12,044 bases of DNA from Actinomycetes bacterium (lineage in GTDB: Bacteria; Actinomycetota; Acidimicrobiia; Acidimicrobiales; Palsa-688), in assembly GCA_021821705.1 (NCBI GenBank), contig JAKACE010000023.1, positions 1-12,044 of the forward strand, given 5' to 3'. Both the position numbers and the translations under genes were made by a program. This document shows positions 1-6,099 of this stretch, piece by piece (the first letter of the stretch is position 1; every line of letters begins with the position of its first letter). The notes under the pieces were generated by a model that worked only from the letters and a program-made list of their open reading frames with translations, searched no databases and was not told where the DNA came from.

Positions 1-583
1 GCGGGGCCCTCGCCCCGGCCAGTACCTGCGCTCTCAGGCTGGCCAGGGTGATGTCGGCCAAGCGCCCCATCAGCTCTGACCAGAGCCCCGGGTCGGACCA
101 CATGAGCGCCTTGGTGGTGGCGTAGTCACGCGACGGCCCTCCCTCCACCAGGTAGCTGGCCAGGGTGAACGGGCCGCCCGCGAACCCGATGAGCGGTACG
201 TCCAGTTCGGCGACCAGGATCTTGACCGTCTCCTCCACGAACGGCGTGGGCACCTGCCTGAGCCGGTCCAGGTCGGCCCGGCCCCTGAAGGGCCGCTCGA
301 CGACGGGGCCGGTGCCAGGGGCGACGTCGACACCGAAATCGACGACCGGCACCACGATGTCGGAGAACAAGACGGCGGCGTCCACTCCGTAGCGGCGAAC
401 GGGCTGGAGGGTCAGCTCGGCCGCCAGGTCGGGACGGCGGATGGCTTCGAGGATGCTCCCCGGGCCACGTTTGGCCCGGTACTCGGGCAAGGACCTGCCG
501 GCCTGGCGCATGAACCAGACGGGCGTATGCGCTACGGGGCGGCCGAGGCAGGCGGCGAGGAAAGGCGGCAGGTCGGCGCGCAC
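1..583 (-). CDS. hemE: Uroporphyrinogen decarboxylase (HemE), 3' end outside window
   Basis: HemE decarboxylates the four acetate side chains of uroporphyrinogen III to give coproporphyrinogen III, in the cytoplasm, in haem biosynthesis. About 194 of the usual ~350 residues are visible. The N-terminal substrate-binding motif [13 protein letters not shown] is at residues 24-36, with the two arginines the family uses to bind the tetrapyrrole carboxylates. The motif VLFSDI at 71-76 carries the catalytic aspartate (D75). [19 protein letters not shown] at 134-152 is a second family signature and includes the conserved active-site tyrosine (Y144). The start is GTG at 583: an in-frame TAG lies four codons upstream and no earlier start exists. 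No Shine-Dalgarno sequence precedes it, but a TANNNT -10 element sits six bases upstream, which suggests a leaderless message. The gene is divergent from helR. Assignment is secure from the motifs; the C-terminal half cannot be judged. Confidence 0.96.
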   Translation of the reverse strand, partial: MRADLPPFLAACLGRPVAHTPVWFMRQAGRSLPEYRAKRGPGSILEAIRRPDLAAELTLQPVRRYGVDAAVLFSDIVVPVVDFGVDVAPGTGPVVERPFRGRADLDRLRQVPTPFVEETVKILVAELDVPLIGFAGGPFTLASYLVEGGPSRDYATTKALMWSDPGLWSELMGRLADITLASLRAQVLAGARAP

Positions 584-589
584 GCGACC

Positions 590-595
590 ACGCTA
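590..595 (-). promoter_or_regulatory. Candidate -10 element of hemE (leaderless start)
   Basis: On the minus strand TAGCGT fits the actinobacterial -10 pattern TANNNT. Exactly six bases separate it from the GTG start codon at 583, so transcription would begin at or next to the start codon. There is no Shine-Dalgarno sequence here and no convincing -35 hexamer. The same hexamer with the same spacing occurs before eis at 4179-4184. The promoter role is inferred from position and motif only. Confidence 0.4.
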
Positions 596-600
596 ACCGG

Positions 601-621
601 GGAGCGCCTTGCGGGGCGTCC
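601..621. promoter_or_regulatory. Imperfect inverted repeat in hemE-helR divergent region
   Basis: GGAGCGCC and GGGCGTCC flank a short TTGCG centre; five of eight arm positions pair. The element lies about 35 bp upstream of the helR start and beside the hemE promoter candidate. Its centre, CTTGCGG at 608-614, resembles the middle of the rifamycin-associated element (RAE), an inverted repeat described upstream of helR and other rifamycin-resistance genes in actinomycetes. The resemblance is partial and judged from memory of the consensus, so an operator role is speculative. Confidence 0.2.
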
Positions 622-655
622 GGCGGCCTAGCAAAGTGGTCCGTTCGGGCACTTT

Positions 656-2962
656 ATGGCTCATCCTGACCTACCCGCCGAGCAGAGCTTCCTGGACAGG
701 GCGTACGACCGCCTGGAGGTGCTGCGCGCCGACACGCAGGCGCAGCTGAAGGAAGCGTTCAGTGAACGCGGTGGTACGTTCCAGTCCTTCACCGAGCGCG
801 ATATCCGCGTCCGCAGCAGCCTGACCCGCCTCGAGAAGCTCCAGCTCGGCCGGGAGGCGCTCATCTTCGGCCGCATAGACAGGGTGCCTGGTCATGCGGC
901 GAGCCTCCCCGGTGACGGAGCACCACCGGCCCAGGGCCCGCCACCGGCCCAGGGCCCGCCAGCAGCCCAGGGTGCGCCAGCAGCCCAGGGCCCGCCACCA
1001 GGTGCCCCCCCGGCCCGGGACGGTGCCGTGGAAAGCTTCCGGATCGGGCGGTTGGCGATCTCCGACGAGGAGCACGAGCCGCTGGTGGTCGACTGGCGGG
1101 CACCCGTGGCCGAGCCGTTCTACAGGGCGACCGGCGCCTACCCCATGGGCCTGCAGCGCCGCCGCCACTTCCTCACCCAGGGCCGGCGGATAACCGATCT
1201 CGAGGACGAGGTCTTCACCGAGGACGGAGCTGACGGCGCGGTCAGGGCGACCGGGCTCAGCGGCCCGGGGGTACTGATGGCTGCCCTGGCCCGGGCGCAC
1301 ACGGGCCGGATGCGTGACATCGTCGCCACCGTCCAGGCGGAACAGGACGAGGTGATCAGGGCGCCACTGCCCGGGGCGCTGGTGGTCCAGGGCGGCCCGG
1401 GCACAGGCAAGACCGCCGTAGCCCTGCACCGCGCCGCATACCTGCTCTACACCCATCGCTTTCCCCTCGAGGGCCAGGGTGTCCTGGTGGTCGGGCCAAA
1501 CCCCACCTTTCTGCGTTACATCGACCAGGTGCTCCCGTCTCTCGGTGAGACCGGGGCCGAGCTGTCCACGGCCAACGGGCTGTACAGGCGCACACGCCCC
1601 AGCGTGCCCGAGCCTGCTCACATCGCCCACCTGAAAGGCGACCCCCGCATGGCTCAGCTCCTGCGCCGGGCCGTCCGCCAGCGCCAACGCCCGTTGCGCC
1701 GGCCGGTGCGGATCCCCTACGGGCGGATGGTGCTGACCGTCACGCCCGAGATGTCCGAGGACCTCGTCGCCCATGCCCGGCGGCGCTCCGGACCTCACAA
1801 CGCGCGCCGCCGGGCGCTGGAGGCACGCCTGTGGCAGTACCTGGCGGCCGAGGTCGAGCGTATGGGACGCCGCTCCGGGGATCCCGGCGGCCGTGGCGCC
1901 CCCGTGACCGGGGAGGCAGGTCAGGACCAGGGGCAGGCCGTGGGAGTGGACGCAGCGGAGCTGGCAGCCCAGCTGCGACGGCGCCCCGAGGTCCAGGAGA
2001 TGCTCGAGCGCATGTGGCCCCGTCTGAGCGCCGAGGAACTGCTGCACGACCTCTTCGGGGCCCCGGCCCTGGTGATGGCGGCCGCCAGGGGCCTGCTGAG
2101 CAGCGAGGAGGCGGCAGCCCTGGTGCGCGAGCGCAGCGCCAGGGTCGCCGAGGTGGGCTGGACGGCCGCCGACATAGCCCTGCTCGACGAGGCCAACTGG
2201 CTGTTGGGGCCCCGCAGGAGCGGTACCGAGGCGGCGTCGGTGCGCGAGTACGGGCACATCGTCGTGGACGAGGCACAGGACCTGACTCCGATGCAGCTGC
2301 GCATGGTCGGGCGCCGGTCTCTGTCAGGTTCGCTCACCCTGGTGGGCGATGTGGCCCAGGCCACGGGGCCGTGGGCACCGGCCACATGGGACGAGGTGGT
2401 GGCCCACCTGCCGGTGCGACGCCACTGGCGGCTGGTGGGGCTCACCGTCAGCTACCGGGCCCCCGCCGAGGTAATGCGGGTGGCGGCCCACGTCCTGCGG
2501 GCCGCCCTGCCCTCCAGCCAGCCCCCCGAGCCTGTGCGCGACACGGGAGAACAGCCTCGGGTCGTGCATGCCGCTGGGCGGCGCCTGGCCGAGGTGGTGG
2601 CGGTCACGGCGCTGGAGGAGGTGCGGGCCGTGTCCGCCGACGGGACGGGCGAGGACGGCAGCGTGGGCGTGCTCGCACCGGCGGCGTTTGTGGACGAGGT
2701 GGCGGCCGCCCTGGAGGCTCACAACCTGTTCGCCGGTAGGGCCGGTGCCGGGGCGCTCGACACCCAGGTGACCCTGCTGGCGCTCGAGGACGCCAAGGGC
2801 CTCGAGTTCGACGCCGTGGTGGTGGTCGAGCCCGCCGCCGTGGTCGAGCTGCCCCAGGGCATGAGAGCCCTCTACGTAGCCCTGACCCGATGCACCCGCC
2901 GCCTGGCTGTCGTGCACGACAGGCCGTTGCCCGGCCCCCTGGCCGAGGCCCTCATCGACTAG
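656..2962 (+). CDS. helR: HelR/HelD-type RNA polymerase recycling ATPase (UvrD/Rep superfamily 1)
   Basis: The product has 768 residues. Members of this family are SF1 helicase-like ATPases that enter the RNA polymerase channels, release stalled polymerase from nucleic acid and, in some actinomycetes, displace rifamycins. Visible parts in order: an N-terminal helical arm (about 5-75) ending in GREALIFGRID; a Pro/Ala/Gln repeat insert (about 89-120); the family signature LVVDWRAPVAEPFYRAT starting near 143; a Q-motif-like TVQAEQDEVIR near 226; Walker A GGPGTGKT at 246-253; Walker B VVDEAQD at 536-542; motif III GDVAQ at 564-568; SYRAP near 600; and C-terminal motifs GLEFDAVVVVEP and LYVALTR. 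All ATPase motifs appear intact. ATG 656 is the first in-frame start after a TAG at 629. No clear Shine-Dalgarno sequence is seen. The gene stands alone, divergent from hemE and convergent with eis. The actinobacterial HelR class is preferred over generic DNA helicase IV because of the domain order. Confidence 0.9.
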   Translation: MAHPDLPAEQSFLDRAYDRLEVLRADTQAQLKEAFSERGGTFQSFTERDIRVRSSLTRLEKLQLGREALIFGRIDRVPGHAASLPGDGAPPAQGPPPAQGPPAAQGAPAAQGPPPGAPPARDGAVESFRIGRLAISDEEHEPLVVDWRAPVAEPFYRATGAYPMGLQRRRHFLTQGRRITDLEDEVFTEDGADGAVRATGLSGPGVLMAALARAHTGRMRDIVATVQAEQDEVIRAPLPGALVVQGGPGTGKTAVALHRAAYLLYTHRFPLEGQGVLVVGPNPTFLRYIDQVLPSLGETGAELSTANGLYRRTRPSVPEPAHIAHLKGDPRMAQLLRRAVRQRQRPLRRPVRIPYGRMVLTVTPEMSEDLVAHARRRSGPHNARRRALEARLWQYLAAEVERMGRRSGDPGGRGAPVTGEAGQDQGQAVGVDAAELAAQLRRRPEVQEMLERMWPRLSAEELLHDLFGAPALVMAAARGLLSSEEAAALVRERSARVAEVGWTAADIALLDEANWLLGPRRSGTEAASVREYGHIVVDEAQDLTPMQLRMVGRRSLSGSLTLVGDVAQATGPWAPATWDEVVAHLPVRRHWRLVGLTVSYRAPAEVMRVAAHVLRAALPSSQPPEPVRDTGEQPRVVHAAGRRLAEVVAVTALEEVRAVSADGTGEDGSVGVLAPAAFVDEVAAALEAHNLFAGRAGAGALDTQVTLLALEDAKGLEFDAVVVVEPAAVVELPQGMRALYVALTRCTRRLAVVHDRPLPGPLAEALID
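920..1003 (+). repeat. 18-bp tandem repeat inside helR (PPAQG-type hexapeptide)
   Basis: Four full units of 18 bp (920-937, 938-955, 956-973, 974-991) and a partial fifth encode APPAQG, PPPAQG, PPAAQG, APAAQG and PPPG. The period is a multiple of three, so unit gain or loss keeps the reading frame. The insert lies between GRIDRV and ESFRIGRLA, which are close together in most HelD-family proteins. It therefore looks like a lineage-specific flexible loop made by repeat expansion. Confidence 0.9.
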
Positions 2963-2975
2963 TCCTAGTGCCTGC

Positions 2976-4172
2976 TCAGAAGAAGTCCGGCATCCACGGC
3001 GTTGGCCCAGCGAAGGCCGCCGTGAGGGCAGCGGCATAGGGCCCGTCGTCGCTCAGCGCTCCCAGGACGACCAGGTCGGCGGGGCTCGCCATCCCCGTGA
3101 ACAGGGCGGAGAGGGCACCGATGGGCAGCGGTGGGCCGTTGTGCCCCGGTGCCCGGCAGCGGGCCGGCAATGGTGCCACCCGGGCCCTGCCGCCTGAGAT
3201 GCTCACAAGCCAGGGCCCCGCGTTGTCGGGGAAGACGGGGTCCTCGACGGCTATCACCAGCTCCACCTCGCCCGTGCCGTAGCCCCGACCGGCCAGGGCG
3301 CCGGGCACGTCGAGCAGGCGGGTCATCCACCGGCGTGCCTCGCACCCGAGGTCGAGGCCTCCGGTGGCGAGGGCGGCGCCGAGTGGCCCGACTGTCGGAG
3401 GGCCCCACCAGGCCAGCTCGAAGGCGGACCGCTCGAAGCGGCGGAAGTACCCGAGCAGGGCTGTGAGGGCGCCAGGGGTCGTGGCCACCAGGTGCTTGCA
3501 GCTGACGCGGTAGCCCGGCCCGGAGGTCTGCTCGCTGTAGTAGCTGGCATAGCCGTCCACACCCTGGTCGCCCGGGACCACGACCGTGCGCTGGTTGACG
3601 CCCTCCCCGCTGTGAGCCAGAGCGTGGTTGCGCCAGTAGGCGGCCGAGGCCGAATGGACGGGCCCGGGGTGGACCGAGATGTAGCGCTCGTGGCAGGCCA
3701 TCACGGCTCCGATGTCAGCGTCCTGCATCGCTCGGGGCCACGGCGCCCCTGGGGCCGGCTTGCTCGCAGGCAGATCGCTCAGGGGTGCCACGAACCGGGG
3801 CCGTAGGCCGCCGAACTCATAACCGAGATGGCGGTAGAGGGCGGCGTTGGCCGGGTAGAGGGCGCTGAGGAGGCGACCGCGGTCGCGCTCACGGCGCAGC
3901 AACTGTGCCACCAACCGACGGGCCAGTCCGCGACCGCGGTGTTCGGGCAGTACGGCCACACCGGCCACACCGGCGCAGGGGACGGCCCGGCCCCCGAACC
4001 ACTGGTCGAAGTCGATGGCCGTGGCGACGGCGACGACATCGTGGCCGTCGTAGGCGCAGAGCTTGCCCTCGAGGCTGGTTCCCTCCGGGCGGGCCTCGAA
4101 GTTGAAAGCAAGCGCTTCGGTCCGGGCGATGCCGTCGACGTCGCGCTCGACGGGAGGGCGGATCTCGGGCAC
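2976..4172 (-). CDS. eis: Eis-family GNAT N-acetyltransferase
   Basis: The product has 398 residues, the usual length for the Eis family (about 400). Eis enzymes transfer acetyl groups from acetyl-CoA to amines on aminoglycosides and on protein lysines. The first GNAT domain has the acetyl-CoA loop VAVLPEHRGRGLARRL at 72-87. Tyr113, in ALYRHLGYEF, falls where the general acid Tyr126 of M. tuberculosis Eis lies. The C-terminal part contains an SCP2-like segment (RLLDVPGALAGRGYG) and the chain ends in DFF, matching the family's terminal Phe whose carboxylate acts as the general base. The start is GTG at 4172; TAG is in frame four codons upstream. There is no Shine-Dalgarno sequence, but a -10-like TAGCGT lies six bases upstream, so it may have its own leaderless promoter besides read-through from the flagellar operon. 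The substrate is unknown. It is convergent with helR. Confidence 0.88.
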   Translation of the reverse strand: MPEIRPPVERDVDGIARTEALAFNFEARPEGTSLEGKLCAYDGHDVVAVATAIDFDQWFGGRAVPCAGVAGVAVLPEHRGRGLARRLVAQLLRRERDRGRLLSALYPANAALYRHLGYEFGGLRPRFVAPLSDLPASKPAPGAPWPRAMQDADIGAVMACHERYISVHPGPVHSASAAYWRNHALAHSGEGVNQRTVVVPGDQGVDGYASYYSEQTSGPGYRVSCKHLVATTPGALTALLGYFRRFERSAFELAWWGPPTVGPLGAALATGGLDLGCEARRWMTRLLDVPGALAGRGYGTGEVELVIAVEDPVFPDNAGPWLVSISGGRARVAPLPARCRAPGHNGPPLPIGALSALFTGMASPADLVVLGALSDDGPYAAALTAAFAGPTPWMPDFF

Positions 4173-4178
4173 TCCGAC

Positions 4179-4184
4179 ACGCTA
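4179..4184 (-). promoter_or_regulatory. Candidate -10 element of eis (leaderless start)
   Basis: Minus-strand TAGCGT matches TANNNT and is followed by six bases and then the GTG start at 4172. The arrangement is identical to the one before hemE (590-595). It lies in the 30-bp gap after the small membrane-protein gene. No good -35 hexamer is seen, only a weak ctgagg at about the right distance. Confidence 0.38.
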
Positions 4185-4202
4185 CTGCCAGTCCCGGCGG
4201 CC

Positions 4203-4433
4203 TCAGTGCCCCTGGTCGCGTCGGGCCTGGTGGTTGTCGCTAGAGGCCCGGTAGTTGTCGAGCAGGTGCCCGACGAGGCGGACCGCCACCCAGGAGATGA
4301 GGACCGCGGCCGCCAGGTGCCCGCCGGCCGTGTCGGTCGAGTCGGACCCGTTCAGGATGTTGCCAAGAGTGGGGGCCGACAAGGCCAGAGCGAGAAGCAC
4401 GAAGACAGCGGGGCGCATGGTCGGGTTCTTCAT
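4203..4433 (-). CDS. Small two-helix membrane protein of unknown function, distal to flhF
   Basis: This 76-residue protein was not recognised as any named family. It has two hydrophobic segments, about residues 8-26 and 38-57, joined by a short polar loop (NGSDSTDTAGG). The tail after LLDNYR is polar and rich in His, Asp, Asn and Arg. Positive charges near the N-terminus would place that end in the cytoplasm, giving an N-in, C-in hairpin; this topology is inferred. A longer frame opens at 4469, inside flhF, but the start at 4433 is preferred: a GAAGG ribosome site (4438-4442) precedes it and overlaps the flhF stop codon, with a seven-base gap between the genes. That spacing implies translational coupling to flhF. 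In many bacteria flhG occupies this place; this protein is not FlhG-like (no ATPase motifs, far too short). Confidence 0.72.
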   Translation of the reverse strand: MKNPTMRPAVFVLLALALSAPTLGNILNGSDSTDTAGGHLAAAVLISWVAVRLVGHLLDNYRASSDNHQARRDQGH

Positions 4434-4440
4434 GGTGCCT

Positions 4441-6099
4441 TCACCCGGCCAGCCGGGCGCACAGGGCACCGGCCCACACGGCGGCGGTGGCCGGCCGGCC
4501 GTCGAGCATTCCGACCGGCACGCGGCAGCGCAGCGCCGAAGCGGGCGTCATGGTGCCGTCCAGGTCGACCAGCGCCAGCGCGTCCAGGCCCCCGAGGGCC
4601 TCCGACCACGCATCGATGTCCTCGGGCTTGTGGGCGGCATCGGCCACACCCCAGCAGGCCACCGGCTCCAGGGCATGCAGCACTTCGGCCGCCCACTCGT
4701 TGCCGGCGGGCCGGACAGGAGCCTCGATGGCCACGACGGCCGGGTGCGAGCGCCACCTCCAGCCGCGGCGCTGTTCGGCCGCAGACTCGGGCCCTGTGAT
4801 GACGGCCGTCCTCTGGCGCCACACGTTGCGCTGGGTGGCGAGCGTTACCGCGTCCGGCGGGGCCCCGACCCTTTCGGCGAGGGCCCTGGCCACGCCCAGC
4901 ACCTCCGCCTTGGGACCGACCACGGCCAGGACGCTGGTTGCCTGGCGCGGCAGGGGGGCCGGGGGGGCCAGGATGTGCTCGAGCGTGCGCCGGAGCTCCG
5001 TCTCGAGCTGCTGCAGTGTCGTCGCGCCGGACACGGCTTCGCATGCGGGACCGGGCAGGCCGAGCTGGTGCAGGGCGACGGCGGCGGGTGCGAGAGGGCC
5101 TCGGGGGGCCGCAAGGGCGGCACCGGCCGGGCTGGTGGTCGGCAGCGTGGCGTTCTGTGGGTCGGCGGCACCGGACGCCAGAGCGGCACCGGACGCCGGC
5201 GTGGCCCCCGAGGGGTTGGCGGCGCCGTCCGGGTTGGCGGCCAGGTCGAGGACCGGCCCTTGCGCCGGGCTGGCTCCAACAGCGGATCCGGCCGCCGGTG
5301 CAGGGACGGGCTGGTCCCCCCGGTCGGCCAGGTCGGCCAGGATGGCCTGGGCATGATGGGCGCCCTGCTCGCCGGCGGCGGTGAGGCCAACGGCCTTGTC
5401 AGGGGCGAACTCGCCGGCACCGTCCGCCACGAGGCCCGAACGCCGCGCTATCTGCTCGAGCACTGCGGCGAAGTCCGGGGGTGGGGCGGCGCTGGCGCCA
5501 TCGCGGCTTGGTGCCGGTCCTGAGGGGAAGACCGGTGCCGGCCTGGTGGCGGCGAACGAGGCGGCCGCGCCCGGGGGCCCCTGGGCGACAGGAGGCCGGG
5601 AGAAACGCAGGCGTGACGGCCCGGCGTTGAGCTCCTCGGCAAGGTCCAGGACCGAGGACGGGCCGTTCTGGGCCATCTCCGCCAGCAGTTCCGCCAGGGC
5701 GTCGTCGCGGGCCGAGCCCTCTGTGCTCGAGGCCTCCTCGCGGGCCAGCAGGTCCGCCAGCGTCGTGGGTCGAGGACCGTCCCTCTCCGTTCTCACCGGC
5801 GGGGCCCCGCGGACAGCGGCGAGCGCCGCCACCGGCGTCACCGCACCGATGGCCTGAGCCGCCCCGGCGCCCGTGGCTGGGGCCGGCGTCGCCACGGGCC
5901 CAGCCGCATGGGGGGTGGCATGGGAGGTGGCAGTGTCGAGCTCCACCTCAACTTCGACGTGCTCACGGGCGAAGAAGCCGGCTACGCCGCCCCGCCTGAC
6001 CTTGGTGGCGCCAACCACCCGCGGCTTGGGGCCGACTGCTTCCCGAGCCGCCTGGACTGCGTCGTCCAGGGTCTGGCCTTCAAACCGACGCGTGCTCAA
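4441..6099 (-). CDS. flhF: FlhF-like flagellar protein with degenerate GTPase domain
   Basis: The product has 552 residues, longer than usual FlhF proteins (about 370-450). FlhF is an SRP-type GTPase that sets flagellar site and number at the membrane. Residues 1-55 (RFEGQTLDDAVQAARE, then KVRRGGVAGFFAREHVEVEV) are a clear FlhF B domain. Residues 60-340 are an Ala/Pro/Gly-rich linker with short helical stretches near 110-160 and 208-222. Residues 340-552 follow the NG-domain layout, but the nucleotide motifs are lost: the P-loop position reads GPKAEVLGV (395-403) in place of GPTGVGKTT, and the TKLD motif reads VDLD (511-514). Flanking features such as LDGTMTPASAL and LDGR keep the alignment convincing. 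The start is TTG at 6099: a TAA lies six bases upstream, GAGGAG lies nine bases upstream, and the B domain begins there. The 5' end overlaps flhA by 20 bp. It is probably a pseudo-GTPase with a structural role. Confidence 0.82.
   Translation of the reverse strand: MSTRRFEGQTLDDAVQAAREAVGPKPRVVGATKVRRGGVAGFFAREHVEVEVELDTATSHATPHAAGPVATPAPATGAGAAQAIGAVTPVAALAAVRGAPPVRTERDGPRPTTLADLLAREEASSTEGSARDDALAELLAEMAQNGPSSVLDLAEELNAGPSRLRFSRPPVAQGPPGAAASFAATRPAPVFPSGPAPSRDGASAAPPPDFAAVLEQIARRSGLVADGAGEFAPDKAVGLTAAGEQGAHHAQAILADLADRGDQPVPAPAAGSAVGASPAQGPVLDLAANPDGAANPSGATPASGAALASGAADPQNATLPTTSPAGAALAAPRGPLAPAAVALHQLGLPGPACEAVSGATTLQQLETELRRTLEHILAPPAPLPRQATSVLAVVGPKAEVLGVARALAERVGAPPDAVTLATQRNVWRQRTAVITGPESAAEQRRGWRWRSHPAVVAIEAPVRPAGNEWAAEVLHALEPVACWGVADAAHKPEDIDAWSEALGGLDALALVDLDGTMTPASALRCRVPVGMLDGRPATAAVWAGALCARLAG

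Noticed and set aside
609..637. TTGCGG and CAAAGT as -35 and -10 of helR
   Set aside because: The spacing is 17 bp, but each hexamer matches the consensus at only three positions, which is too weak to annotate.
671..2257. Minus-strand open frame of 528 codons opposite helR
   Set aside because: helR on the other strand has all its helicase motifs in order. The antisense product has no recognisable motif and reflects GC bias.
2959..2970. ACTAGTCCTAGT inverted repeat between helR and eis as a bidirectional terminator
   Set aside because: The arms are five bases with a two-base loop and no T-run on either strand. It is too weak for an intrinsic terminator.
4434..4469. Longer form of the small membrane protein starting at 4469
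   Set aside because: The 12 added residues overlap the end of flhF. The start at 4433 has a well-placed GAAGG site and gives a normal membrane-protein N-terminus.
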